Positions 18,280 through 27,591 of a stretch of DNA of 64,000 bases are shown piece after piece. Position 1 is the stretch's first letter. Each line of letters starts with the position of its first letter. This DNA comes from an uncultured Bacteroidales bacterium (GTDB lineage Bacteria > Bacteroidota > Bacteroidia > Bacteroidales > Salinivirgaceae): the NCBI GenBank assembly GCA_937981765.1, contig CALJOM010000005.1:62001-126000 (forward strand). Direction: 5' to 3'. Below the pieces are notes generated by a model that saw nothing but the letters and a program-made list of their open reading frames with translations, was not told the origin of the DNA and did not search any database. A program made the translations under genes and the position numbers.

Positions 18280-19479
18280 TTATTTTTTCTTTTGAGGGAT
18301 TGCCGGTTGTGTTGATTGAAATTGGTAGAGGGTTCCGGACTTTTCGTCGATTAGAAATTCGATATTTGGATTTCGTGAAATTTCATGGGGAAGTTGAATT
18401 AATGTCCCACGCTGGTTAATAAAATGTTTTGCAGAATACAGAAGTTTGTTTCCTAAATACAATTCGGTTTCGCATTGAGTGGGAATTCGGTAAACAAATC
18501 CACCCGGGAAATTCACTTCCCCGGTAATTGGGATGGTTGGACATCCGATTTCTACCACCAGATGTTGGTTCTTATTGTTGTTTCGATACGGTATTTTTTT
18601 GTTGATTAAACTTAGCCCTTCCTCTGTATCGAAATAACATAGAACTTTGGTGTATGGTTCGTTTTGAGCAGGAGGGGTTATGAATAAACGATAGGTGTAG
18701 GTAGTATCCTTGGAATAACCGGTGAATAATTGCAAATAACGCCGTTCAACGTTGTAAAGTTCTTCAATACTTGTTTGCAGCGATTTACCTTCGGGAAACG
18801 ATTCATAAAGTCCTGCTGTTAACTCGAAGCGGAGGTTGCGTAATTTTTGTATAAATTCAGCTGCCAATCGGGCAAGTTCTTCCGTATTTTTGGAGATTCT
18901 TACCGTTTCTCTTACCGGCACTCTTACGGTGGTTGTGTCTTTTTTCACATGTTGAAATGTGGTTCGTAATTCTTCTCCCACCATATTTGCCATTCCTAGT
19001 TCATAAAAATATCCTTCGAATTCTATGGGTTGGGGTGGTTGAAAATCAGGAAAAATTTCCTTTGTAGAACGTGTAATTTCTCCATTATTAAAAGCCAGCA
19101 GAACATTTTCCGAGTTTAACACAAACGAGGGAATTGTTTGCTCAGAATGTACAAAAGCGTACCATTGAGATGAGTCGGGAGTGGTAATGGTTCGACTTGA
19201 AATTTTTTCGATGGTAAATTCCCGATGGTTTCTTTGAATTATAGCTTCTTTGGCAAGCCCAAGATATTTTTCTCCGTATTGATAATATGGCCCTCGGAAC
19301 GATTGGCGTTGTTTTACGGTTATTTCAAATTCTAAAACCGTTTTGGGAAGATTATAGTAAAATAGGGCGGGTTCTTTCTGTTGGTTGACAGGTATTACGT
19401 AAGGTTTTTGAATTGGTTCTACTGATTTACATCCTAATAAGGCGAATAAGAGAATCGCGAAAAGATGATATTTTTTCAT
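18280..19479 (-). CDS. DUF4831-like lipoprotein
   Basis: 399 residues from the start at 19479 (MKKYHLF), chosen because a lipoprotein signal peptide with LLGC follows it directly; the longer frame to 19521 overlaps a promoter element. The mature part begins with a Pro-rich linker, then a large beta-rich region with FRGPYYQYGEKYLGL, AFNNGE and several YR-x-P repeats. It resembles the DUF4831 family of Bacteroidota, of unknown function. It lies downstream of nnr but seems to have its own promoter. Confidence 0.75.
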   Translation of the reverse strand: MKKYHLFAILLFALLGCKSVEPIQKPYVIPVNQQKEPALFYYNLPKTVLEFEITVKQRQSFRGPYYQYGEKYLGLAKEAIIQRNHREFTIEKISSRTITTPDSSQWYAFVHSEQTIPSFVLNSENVLLAFNNGEITRSTKEIFPDFQPPQPIEFEGYFYELGMANMVGEELRTTFQHVKKDTTTVRVPVRETVRISKNTEELARLAAEFIQKLRNLRFELTAGLYESFPEGKSLQTSIEELYNVERRYLQLFTGYSKDTTYTYRLFITPPAQNEPYTKVLCYFDTEEGLSLINKKIPYRNNNKNQHLVVEIGCPTIPITGEVNFPGGFVYRIPTQCETELYLGNKLLYSAKHFINQRGTLIQLPHEISRNPNIEFLIDEKSGTLYQFQSTQPAIPQKKK

Positions 19480-19499
19480 TAACGTTTGATTTTTCAATG

Positions 19500-19507
19500 C
19501 AAATATA
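19500..19507 (-). promoter_or_regulatory. -7 promoter element before the DUF4831 gene
   Basis: The minus strand reads TATATTTG, an exact TAnnTTTG match, 20 nt upstream of the chosen start at 19479. It supports the shorter reading frame. The -33 element is not evident. Confidence 0.45.
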
Positions 19508-19529
19508 GCGGAAAAAATCAAAACCAGTA

Positions 19530-21017
19530 TTAATTAACAGATTTGAAAGCTTTTCCAAGGTTACGTATAATATCCGAGGCAATCAGGCTTTCTTGGCTTT
19601 GTTCTATACTGGCATAATCGCCTGCTTTTCCATGCACCCATACACCCATAATTGATGCATCCAATGGGGAGTACCCACTACATAATATTCCGGCTATTAT
19701 CCCCGTCAGCACATCTCCACTTCCTGCAGTAGCCATTCCAGGATTTCCGGTTTGATTAAAAAAAATCTCGCCTTGGTTTGAGACTACAGCCGTGTTGGCG
19801 CCTTTCAATACTACAATAATTTGGTGCTTTTTAGCGAAGTGTTGGGCTTTTTGCAACCGCACGCGATGATTTTCCGATCTACCTGTCAGGCGCTCGAATT
19901 CCCCAATATGGGGAGTTATGACTGAATTCTGTGGAAGTTTTTCCAATAATTGAGGATTTTCCGCCAAAAGGTTGAGGGCATCGGCGTCTACTACTATTGG
20001 ATTAGTATAATTTTCAAGCAAAAGCTCTAGTAGTATTTTTTTTTCACTTGTTGTGCCCAGCCCGGGACCAATAGCAACCGTTGAAAATCGCCTAAGCTTC
20101 TCAACATCGAGATTTTTAATAGCCATAATTTCAGGGGTGGAGGCATGAATTGCCGTTTGTCCTGGAGTATCGCAAAGAACTGTTACCATGCCGGCTCCGC
20201 TTCGTAAACATGCGGTGGAACTTAAAATCATAGCTCCATATTTCCCTTCGCTACCGGCTATTATAAGAGCGTGCCCAAAAGTTCCTTTATGAGAAAATCG
20301 TAAGCGGGGTTTACAAATGTTTTTTAAATCCTGCTGTTCAATAAGATAATTAATTGTGTTAGCTTTTTCGATAGCTTCAGGATTAAGATTTATATCCACA
20401 ATATCCCACTCCCCGACAAACAATTCGTTTTCCGGGTAGAAAAACGACATTTTAGGGAATTGTATCGATACTGTATAAGTAGCTTTAATAGCAATAAATG
20501 ATTCATTGGCAATGAAATCGTCGAATAGTCCGGATGGAATGTCGATCGAAATTTTAGGATTAGGGAGTTGGTTGATTTTATTTATAATATCCGCAAAAAA
20601 GCCCTCTACCGGTTTGTTCAATCCATTACCAAAAATGCCGTCAACAATTATGCTGCCTAGAGAAAGTAAAGGAAAAGAGTGGGTGTTGGTTATATAAGAA
20701 TAACTCATACCCAAAGCATTCAACCTTTGAATGTTGGTTTGGCAATCCGGGGAAATTTTTGAATCAGTATTTACCAGGTATAAAGAAGCTTGGTATCCTG
20801 CCAGCTTCATAATACGGTAAAGTGCTATAGCATCACCACCGTTGTTTCCAGGGCCGGCAAAAATATCAAACCGATTCTCCTTGGAGAACCGCTCGGCTAT
20901 TTTATCAAACAAACGTTGTGCAGCCCGTTCCATTAAGTCGATCGACAGGATGGGTTCGTTTATTATGGTTTCAGTGTCAATTTGTTTTATTTGACTACTA
21001 TTTAGAATTTTTTTCAT
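19530..21017 (-). CDS. nnr: Bifunctional NAD(P)H-hydrate epimerase/dehydratase
   Basis: 495 residues. The N-terminal YjeF_N epimerase domain (about 1-215) has AGPGNNGGDAIALYR and IVDGIFGNGLNKPV. The C-terminal ribokinase-like dehydratase (about 225-490) has GTFGHALIIAGSEGKYGA, AIGPGLGTT, DADALN, TPHIGEFERLTG and GMATAGSGDVLTGIIAGIL. Together they repair hydrated NADH and NADPH using ADP or ATP. It is divergently transcribed from the POT transporter gene. Confidence 0.96.
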   Translation of the reverse strand: MKKILNSSQIKQIDTETIINEPILSIDLMERAAQRLFDKIAERFSKENRFDIFAGPGNNGGDAIALYRIMKLAGYQASLYLVNTDSKISPDCQTNIQRLNALGMSYSYITNTHSFPLLSLGSIIVDGIFGNGLNKPVEGFFADIINKINQLPNPKISIDIPSGLFDDFIANESFIAIKATYTVSIQFPKMSFFYPENELFVGEWDIVDINLNPEAIEKANTINYLIEQQDLKNICKPRLRFSHKGTFGHALIIAGSEGKYGAMILSSTACLRSGAGMVTVLCDTPGQTAIHASTPEIMAIKNLDVEKLRRFSTVAIGPGLGTTSEKKILLELLLENYTNPIVVDADALNLLAENPQLLEKLPQNSVITPHIGEFERLTGRSENHRVRLQKAQHFAKKHQIIVVLKGANTAVVSNQGEIFFNQTGNPGMATAGSGDVLTGIIAGILCSGYSPLDASIMGVWVHGKAGDYASIEQSQESLIASDIIRNLGKAFKSVN

Positions 21018-21053
21018 ATCCTATGAACTTTGAGGGAAGGTCTAAAAGCCTTT

Positions 21054-21083
21054 TTTGCAAAAATAAAATTTGTTTTATCTTTG
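21054..21083 (+). promoter_or_regulatory. Bacteroidota-type promoter for the POT transporter
   Basis: TTTG at 21054-21057, an 18-nt spacer and TATCTTTG at 21076-21083 fit the TTTG-N19-TAnnTTTG consensus closely. The leader to the ATG at 21134 would be about 40 nt. Confidence 0.75.
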
Positions 21084-21133
21084 CCGCTGGGTCTCACGAA
21101 AATATTTTGAAAACAAATAAAAACTGAAAAACT

Positions 21134-22660
21134 ATGTTTAAAGGACAACCAAAAGGATTGATTGCTGCTGCGTTAGCCAATATGGGAGAACGCTTTGGCT
21201 TTTATGTGATGATGGCCATTCTGGCCTTATTTATTCAGGCAAAATTTGGACTTGATGGAACAAACACCGGGTATATCTATGGTACGTTCTATGCAGCCAT
21301 TTACCTTTTAGCCTTAGTGGGAGGGTTTATAGCCGACCGAACACGTAACTACAAGGGTACAATTTTGATCGGAATAATTACCATGGCTTTGGGATACTTT
21401 CTTTTAGCTATTCCTACAGCACCCACAAAAGCCAACCTTATTTTAACAATTGGTGCCCTTTTTGTTATTGCCTTTGGTAATGGACTTTTTAAGGGCAACC
21501 TCCAGGCACTTGTTGGGCAAATGTACGATAATCCGGAGTACAAAGCTGCCCGCGACTCAGGGTTCTCCATTTTTTACATGTTTATTAACGTAGGTGCAGT
21601 TTTTGCTCCTTTGTTTGCCATTGGAGTTAGAAACTGGTGGTTATCGAGATACAATTTTGTATACGAAGCCGACCTTCCTGCTCTTTGTCATGCCTACAAC
21701 AATGGAACCATAACTTCAGAGGCAACCGAAAAATTATCTGCGCTAGCAGCTAAGGCTTCGGGAGTGACTGAGGTAACCGATTTAGGAGCATTTGTTAATC
21801 AATACCTCAATGTTTTTTCTACCGGATTCCATTATGCATTCGCTACAGCGATTTTCGCTCTGTTGTTATCATTATGGATTTTTATTACTAATAAAAACAA
21901 ATTCCCCGATCCCAAAAATAAAACCGCATCCGCCTCTGCTGCTGAAATAAGCATGGATGCCTCTGAGATACGCCAGAGACTTTATGCCTTGTTTGCTGTT
22001 TTTGCCGTGGTGATCTTCTTCTGGTTCTCGTTCCATCAAAACGGGTTGACTCTCACCTTTTTTGCCCGCGACTATGTGAATCTGGATTCTATTAACTTCG
22101 ATTTAGGGTTTACCACACTTAAAGGAGCAGAACTTTTCCAATCAATCAACCCATTTTTTGTTGTATTCCTAACCCCGATTATAGTTGGTTTGTTTGGATG
22201 GCTCAGAGCTAGAGGAATTGAACCATCTACTCCCAAAAAGATTGCTATTGGGATGTTGATTGCCTCACTAGCTTTTGTGGTAATGGTTATTGGATCTTTG
22301 AATCTGCCTGCGTACTCATCTATTAATCCTGAAGTTGGTGGAACTCCACTGTCATCGGCAGAGAAGGTTACTCCATGGTTATTGGTGGGAACATATTTTA
22401 TTCTGACTGTAGCAGAGCTATTTATCAGCCCTCTCGGCCTATCGTTTGTGTCAAAAGTGGCTCCACCACATCTTCAGGGACTTATGCAGGGAGGATGGCT
22501 TGGTGCAACTGCCCTCGGAAATCAACTGTTGTTCATCGGTGCTATTTTCTACCAAAACATGTCGCAATGGGCAACCTGGACTATTTTTGTGGTGGCCTGT
22601 TTGATTTCGATGATGACTATGCTACTTATGGTTCGTTGGCTTGAAAAAGTTGCCAAATAA
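21134..22660 (+). CDS. POT/PTR2 family proton-dependent oligopeptide transporter
   Basis: 508 residues with about 12-14 membrane segments. ANMGERFGFYVMMAILALF is the PTR2 signature with the ExxERFxxY proton-coupling motif in helix 1. GGFIADRTRNYKGTI is the MFS loop 2-3 motif. FGNGLFKGNLQALVGQ and FSIFYMFINVGA match the second PTR2 signature, and TVAELFISPLGLSFVSKVAP is typical of helix 10. It likely imports di- and tripeptides across the inner membrane with protons. It is monocistronic, with a clear promoter and terminator. Confidence 0.94.
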   Translation: MFKGQPKGLIAAALANMGERFGFYVMMAILALFIQAKFGLDGTNTGYIYGTFYAAIYLLALVGGFIADRTRNYKGTILIGIITMALGYFLLAIPTAPTKANLILTIGALFVIAFGNGLFKGNLQALVGQMYDNPEYKAARDSGFSIFYMFINVGAVFAPLFAIGVRNWWLSRYNFVYEADLPALCHAYNNGTITSEATEKLSALAAKASGVTEVTDLGAFVNQYLNVFSTGFHYAFATAIFALLLSLWIFITNKNKFPDPKNKTASASAAEISMDASEIRQRLYALFAVFAVVIFFWFSFHQNGLTLTFFARDYVNLDSINFDLGFTTLKGAELFQSINPFFVVFLTPIIVGLFGWLRARGIEPSTPKKIAIGMLIASLAFVVMVIGSLNLPAYSSINPEVGGTPLSSAEKVTPWLLVGTYFILTVAELFISPLGLSFVSKVAPPHLQGLMQGGWLGATALGNQLLFIGAIFYQNMSQWATWTIFVVACLISMMTMLLMVRWLEKVAK

Positions 22661-22681
22661 TAAACTTTTATAGCAAACTCA

Positions 22682-22708
22682 AAAAGCCATCCAAAGGATG
22701 GCTTTTTT
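22682..22708 (+). terminator. Rho-independent terminator of the POT transporter gene
   Basis: An 11-bp perfect stem (22682-22692 with 22696-22706) with a 3-nt loop ends in a T run, 22 nt after the stop codon. Confidence 0.93.
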
Positions 22709-22761
22709 GTTAACGGAATCTTAATGTCCCAGGTTTTACTATCATAGAAAAAAAAAGGTTA

Positions 22762-22769
22762 TATCTTTA
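22762..22769 (+). promoter_or_regulatory. -7-like element before the LPP20-like gene
   Basis: TATCTTTA matches TAnnTTTG at seven of eight positions, 29 nt upstream of the start. No TTTG lies at the expected distance, so this is a weak call. Confidence 0.3.
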
Positions 22770-22798
22770 CAAACGTTTTAATAAAAAATATTGGCTGT

Positions 22799-23299
22799 AT
22801 GAAAAACTTTTTGATCACAACCACAATAATTACATGTGCATTAGTTCTCAATCTGAGTTCTTATGCCGATGCTCCCTCATGGGCTGATAAAAAGGCTGAT
22901 AAAACTTATGTTTACGGAGTAGGAATGAGCTTTAAGAATAAAAATCCCAAAGTTGTATACAAGCAAACCGCCGAGAGGTATTCCAACGATTATGTTGAAG
23001 ACGCACGTCGTAAAGCATTGAAAAATCTTGCTGAAGCTGTAAGCGGAGTTAATATATCAGGGGAAGATATTTCTCCGGAATTTGAAATAGAACCCACCCG
23101 ACTTAAAGGATTTGAAGTTTATAAAATTTATGAAACATCGCATGAATATTGGATTTCTTTCAGATTGTCTCATGAACAGGCTGAGAAAATTCGTCAGGAA
23201 ATTCGCGTGGACAAAGCAAGGCAAAATTTGAAAGAAGGAAAGCGAGACCTTAAAAAGTCGGCCTTTGACGAAGAATTTAAAAATGGAAATGAAGATTAG
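22799..23299 (+). CDS. Exported LPP20-like protein
   Basis: 166 residues with a signal peptide (positively charged start, hydrophobic run, ADA at about 22-25) but no lipobox cysteine. The mature part begins PSWADKKADKTYVYGVGMS, like LPP20-type proteins in which a P-x-W start is followed by a short beta-strand and an alanine-rich helix (here RRKALKNLAEAVSGV). The C-terminal 30 residues are very basic and acidic. Function unknown; it precedes the YfiR-like and TonB-receptor genes in the same direction, 87 nt away, possibly as part of the same envelope module. Confidence 0.65.
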   Translation: MKNFLITTTIITCALVLNLSSYADAPSWADKKADKTYVYGVGMSFKNKNPKVVYKQTAERYSNDYVEDARRKALKNLAEAVSGVNISGEDISPEFEIEPTRLKGFEVYKIYETSHEYWISFRLSHEQAEKIRQEIRVDKARQNLKEGKRDLKKSAFDEEFKNGNED

Positions 23300-23351
23300 C
23301 AAAAAAAATAATCTTTGATATTATCTATTATCAACAAAGAATCAAATAATT

Positions 23352-23359
23352 TACTTTTG
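23352..23359 (+). promoter_or_regulatory. -7 promoter element before the YfiR-like gene
   Basis: TACTTTTG matches TAnnTTTG exactly and lies 27 nt upstream of the start. The -33 element is not recognisable. Confidence 0.45.
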
Positions 23360-23386
23360 TTAATTTTGAACTAAAATAGATTTTTT

Positions 23387-23899
23387 ATGAAAAGAATTTT
23401 TATATTGATTTCTGCAATTGCCTTATTTGGAAAGTTTGACGCACTTGCGCAGAACGATAAATTTAAGGCATTGTTTATTTACAACTTTACAAAATATATC
23501 GAATGGCCCAAGGAGTACGAACAAGGTGAATTTGTTATAGGTATATTGGGCAGTTCCTCAATTGTTACGGAATTAGAGTCCATTAGCGGGAAAAGAAAAG
23601 TAGGAATGCAAGACATTGTTGTACAACAGTTTAACTCAGTTGGCGATATTCGGAAATGTCATATTTTGTATATACCTCCAAGTAAGACTTCTTCATTATC
23701 CGAAGTTTTACCAAAAGTCCATGGAACTTCAACTCTAATTATTACCGATGCCCCAGGTTTAGCACTGAAAGGCGCTGCTATCAATTTTGTGGTAAAAGGG
23801 AATAAACAGGATTTTGAGATAAATCCCCAAAAATTTGAGGAGGCAAAACTCAAATTGAACAATACTTTATTAACCTTGGGAACTGTTGTAAGTCAATAA
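23387..23899 (+). CDS. YfiR-like periplasmic protein (DUF4154)
   Basis: 170 residues with a signal peptide ending near ALAQ (residue 21). KFKALFIYNFTKYIEWP is the N-terminal family signature, followed by IGILGSSSI, a CHILYIPPS segment and a C-terminal INFVVKGNKQDFEINP. In Pseudomonas, YfiR represses the diguanylate cyclase YfiN from the periplasm. No GGDEF protein is encoded nearby; instead a TonB-dependent receptor follows after 15 nt, so this member probably serves an outer-membrane uptake or sensing unit. Confidence 0.88.
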   Translation: MKRIFILISAIALFGKFDALAQNDKFKALFIYNFTKYIEWPKEYEQGEFVIGILGSSSIVTELESISGKRKVGMQDIVVQQFNSVGDIRKCHILYIPPSKTSSLSEVLPKVHGTSTLIITDAPGLALKGAAINFVVKGNKQDFEINPQKFEEAKLKLNNTLLTLGTVVSQ

Positions 23900-23914
23900 A
23901 TAAAAAAATATTCT

Positions 23915-26215
23915 ATGAAAAAATATCTACTCTTTATCGTACTGATTACCTGGGTGTTTTTTAATAATCGCACACAGGCACAACCTAAAATAGATATAGA
24001 CAAAATTTCAAAGTCGGAAATTGTAAAATTAAGTTATGAAGTTTTACTTGATTTACCACTAGAAGATTTGAAAAAACTGGCAGAAATTGTAGGAGTATCT
24101 CCCGATGAGCTACTTAAAATTGCATTAAATCAGGAGGTGAGTGCGGCATCAAAAAAAGGTGAAAGTTTATTCGAATCACCTCTTTCTGCTTCAGTAATAA
24201 CCAAAGAAGAACTTCGGTTAACCGGAGCAACCACTGTGGAGGAAGCATTACGATTTATTCAGGGAATTATTGTCCGACAGGAAACTAATGGGAATTTTGA
24301 TGTTCACATTCGGGGCAACGATAATCTACCAAGTGGTAATATGTCGCATTTTTCCGAAAATACGCTTACTCTGGTAATGATTGATAATAGAATTGTGTAC
24401 AATTACATGAATGGTGGAACCATTTGGGAGTCACTACCAATAAGTTTAACAGACGTTGAACGAATAGAAGTGGTGCGTGGCCCTTCTAGTGCTTTGTATG
24501 GTCCTAATGCTGTTTCAGGAGTAATTAATATAATTACCCGTAAGCCTGAGGAGGATGGAATTAAAGCTAATGTTGATATTCAGGCCGGGAGCTATACTTC
24601 ATTATTGGCAAATGCTGTATTACTGCATAAAATTAACAACAAATTTCAATGGAAAGCTTATACTTCTTTCGACATTAGAGGCCGTTTTGTTACCGATTTT
24701 TATGAGTTTTTAAGACAAGAATATTTGCCCGTAGATTCTCTAACCAGCATGTTTAACAACATATATTTTGCTAAGTCGCGAGATACAGAGCTTGCCAAGG
24801 ATGGAAAAAAAGGTGGTGTAACTCTATATTACAATCCCACAGCATTTTCTCTTTTAAGTTTAAGCATGGGGATGGAAGACTCCCGGGCTCAAAGTATCTA
24901 TTTTGAAAACCTAGCAACTCCTCTATGTATCCGAAACTCTACTACCGGTTACGTTGACTTTAGAGCTCAGCTAAAAAAACTTTCTGCCCAATTAAATTAT
25001 ATGGCGGGTGATCAAAACCTTCATGAATACATGCTGAAACCCGTAGTGCATTACAACATGTCTTTCTTAACCGGTAATTTAGAATACGATTGGGCCTTGA
25101 ATAATCTGGGCATTGGACAACTTACCCTGCGCCCCGGAATGAATTTTCAGCGCGCAGAATATGATGATAGCAAACAAATATCAGATTATCAGCAGGAATA
25201 TAATAACCCCCAATTAGGAGGGTTATTAGGGGAAGCAAAACACCTTAGTACGATATCGGGGAACTTGCGTTTGGATTACAGGCCTTTGTCCGAGTTGAGA
25301 ATCTTTGGAGCTGTACGGCTGGATAAATTCAACAAGCCCGATAAATCGTATCTTTCCTACCAAGGAGGGGCATCATATCTTTTGAATAGCCGCAACATGG
25401 TTCGGTTTGTTACATCGAAGGCTTACCGCAGCCCGTTTATGGGCGATATGTTTGCCAATTATAAAAACTGGCTTGGAGTTCAATCTGGGCTAAATCTCTA
25501 TCAGGTCTATGCCGGGTTTGAATCGCCGGAGAATAGCTTTGATTACACTTTGACTTCTCAAACTCTTTATGAAATTGGTTATAGGGGAATTTTTACCGAT
25601 TGGTTGCAGTTGGATATTGAAGGGTTCTTTACTGAAAGCAAGAATTTTACGGCATTAATGCCTAGATCGAATCCAGAAATACGGTTTAATGATGTTTTAA
25701 ATCAATATGAAATTTTGAGTATTTGGGAATATCAAAATTTGAAAATGGTGGCACGTCAAACCGGGGTTTCAGGAGTTATCAGTATAAATCCCATTGACAA
25801 AATGGTTATGAAAGTGTTTGCCACGGTTCAGCAAACCAAACTTACGGATGCTCCTAACAACATTTTGCAAGATTCTTTGATTTCGCAAACCCATAAAAAT
25901 ACACCAGGATTTTATGGCGGGATGAGTCTAAATTATAGTTTTCTTAATCGATGGAATTTTAATACCAGTTTGTATGCTTTTAGCGAGCAAACTTATTCGC
26001 GATATCGCTTTATATTATCTGAAAACAGGCATTCTACTATGTCGGCTACCATAAAACCAAATGCAATAATTAATTGTAAGTTATCGTACAATGTATATCA
26101 AAACAGTACTCTGTTCATCAACGTTAGAAATATTAACCTTTCACAAAATCCGGAGTTCGCATATAGCGATAAAATAAAACCTTTGATTTTGTTTGGGATA
26201 AATATTGTGCTTTAA
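23915..26215 (+). CDS. TonB-dependent outer membrane receptor
   Basis: 766 residues: signal peptide ending near TQAQ (residue 23), a 60-residue helical region (DIDKISKSEIVKLSYEVLLDL onward), the plug domain (about 85-210: SPLSASVITKEEL, VEEALRFIQGI, VERIEVVRGPSSALYGPNAVSGVINIITRKP), then a 22-strand-type beta barrel to the end. It lacks the SusC carboxypeptidase-like N-terminal domain and has no SusD partner, so it is of the colicin-receptor/siderophore type rather than a glycan SusC. The substrate cannot be told. It probably forms a transcript with the YfiR-like gene and ends in a terminator 5 nt later. Confidence 0.93.
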   Translation: MKKYLLFIVLITWVFFNNRTQAQPKIDIDKISKSEIVKLSYEVLLDLPLEDLKKLAEIVGVSPDELLKIALNQEVSAASKKGESLFESPLSASVITKEELRLTGATTVEEALRFIQGIIVRQETNGNFDVHIRGNDNLPSGNMSHFSENTLTLVMIDNRIVYNYMNGGTIWESLPISLTDVERIEVVRGPSSALYGPNAVSGVINIITRKPEEDGIKANVDIQAGSYTSLLANAVLLHKINNKFQWKAYTSFDIRGRFVTDFYEFLRQEYLPVDSLTSMFNNIYFAKSRDTELAKDGKKGGVTLYYNPTAFSLLSLSMGMEDSRAQSIYFENLATPLCIRNSTTGYVDFRAQLKKLSAQLNYMAGDQNLHEYMLKPVVHYNMSFLTGNLEYDWALNNLGIGQLTLRPGMNFQRAEYDDSKQISDYQQEYNNPQLGGLLGEAKHLSTISGNLRLDYRPLSELRIFGAVRLDKFNKPDKSYLSYQGGASYLLNSRNMVRFVTSKAYRSPFMGDMFANYKNWLGVQSGLNLYQVYAGFESPENSFDYTLTSQTLYEIGYRGIFTDWLQLDIEGFFTESKNFTALMPRSNPEIRFNDVLNQYEILSIWEYQNLKMVARQTGVSGVISINPIDKMVMKVFATVQQTKLTDAPNNILQDSLISQTHKNTPGFYGGMSLNYSFLNRWNFNTSLYAFSEQTYSRYRFILSENRHSTMSATIKPNAIINCKLSYNVYQNSTLFINVRNINLSQNPEFAYSDKIKPLILFGINIVL

Positions 26216-26220
26216 CGATA

Positions 26221-26242
26221 GCCGCCCTAAGGCGGCTTTTTT
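26221..26242 (+). terminator. Rho-independent terminator after the TonB receptor gene
   Basis: A 6-bp all-GC stem (26221-26226 with 26231-26236), a 4-nt loop and six Ts, directly after the stop codon. Confidence 0.92.
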
Positions 26243-26376
26243 GTTTTTAGAAGGTTGAACTTTGACGGGTAAGATAGAAGTTAGTACAGTTAGGTAAGCT
26301 ACCGAGTCTCTAATAAGCCTACTGTGGAATTTTGTCGCTTAAATTGTACTTTACGAGGTGATTTTAAGATTCTGTT

Positions 26377-27543
26377 ATGAAAAGACTCGTTGTATTAATA
26401 GCCTCCGTTTTCATTATGATTTGTATTGGTGGCGTTTATGGCTGGAGCATTATCGCTGCCGAACTAATATCAAACTGTGGTTTCTTGGGCACGCAGACAC
26501 AACGAATATTGGGTAGTTTGATAGCTATCTTTCCTATTACCATGGTTTTAAGCGGTAAATATGCACGTTCTTTTCATCCAAGAAATCTTGTGCAATTGGC
26601 TGGTGTACTTTTTATGTCGGGATATTTAATAGCAGCATATTCTGGAGGTAATTTCTGGCCAATCTTTATTAGCATTGGAATAATAGATGGAATTGCAACC
26701 GGAATGGCTTGTTGGGTTTCTAGAACATTGTCTCTGGTCTGATTTTCCCGAGCAAAAAGGTCTTGTTAGCAGGATTGCTGCCGCCGGCTTTGGTTTGGGG
26801 GCAATGGTAGTGACGGAGATTTTTATTCTAGTTTTGCAGCACGGGGGAAATGTTTTGTTTTGGCTTAAAGTTCTTGGAATAAGCTATGGTGTTAGCCTCA
26901 TTTTTTTTGCAGCCTGCAGTTACCGAAATTTTTAGGGTAAAATTCTCAGAGAGTACGGTTGGATTTGTTAAAACACGATTTTTTTTTCAAATTGCTTTCT
27001 GGAATTTTTTTTGGGTACGTTTGCAGGGTTAATAATTATCGGGAGTTTAAAAATAATAGGATCTTCGTTTCAATTATCGGATAAAATTCTGACATTCAGA
27101 GTGGTATTATTCACCTATTGCAAACTCAGGCGGTAGGTTTTTTATGGAGATTTTTTAGTGATATTTGGGGAGCGGCAAAAGGAGTGTTTTTCGCATAGTT
27201 TCTTCAGGCTGTTGCTATTGCTCTGCTGGGAATTGTCGAAGTTTCGATTAAAGGATTTTTGGTATTACTATTTTTTATTGGATTTGGTTTTGGAGGAAAC
27301 TTTGTATTGTTTGCTAAAGAAACAGCCCAGGAATTTGGATTAAACAATCTGGGAGTTATTTATCCTTTTGTGTTCTTGGGTTATGCGATAGCTGGCAGTG
27401 CGGGGCATGTTACCGGAGGATATTTATTTGATGTTTTTGGATCGTATTTTTATTCCCTTTTGTTAACAAACACTATAAGTTTTATGGGTAGCGTGATTTT
27501 CATCCACGAAACAATCTGGAAAAAGAAAGCGGAAACTCATTAA
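26377..27543 (+). pseudogene. Decayed MFS transporter (OxlT-like), several frameshifts
   Basis: One ancestral transporter of about 390 residues is split over several frames. The first 119 codons from ATG 26377 are open (GGVYGWSIIAAEL, then SIGIIDGIATGMACW), the frame shifts near 26733 and continues with SDFPEQKGLVSRIAAAGFGLG, then again near 26915 (TEIFRVKF), near the T run at 27001-27009 (GTFAGLIIIGSLKIIG), and at least twice between 27090 and 27200. The end (27207-27543) is open: GFGFGGNFVLFAKETAQEFG and GHVTGGYLFDVFGSY. The motifs are those of the oxalate/formate antiporter-like MFS family. All neighbouring genes are intact, so sequencing error is unlikely to explain so many lesions. Confidence 0.9.
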
Positions 27544-27591
27544 TATTATTTTGAGTCTCCGCCGAAACTTTCAATCAAAACTGTTTTTGGG

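Noticed and set aside
23311-23340. Imperfect inverted repeat (TCTTTGATA ... TATCAACAAAGA) before the YfiR-like gene
   Set aside because: The arms mismatch by a 3-nt insertion and there is no T run; it is AT-rich and could arise by chance.
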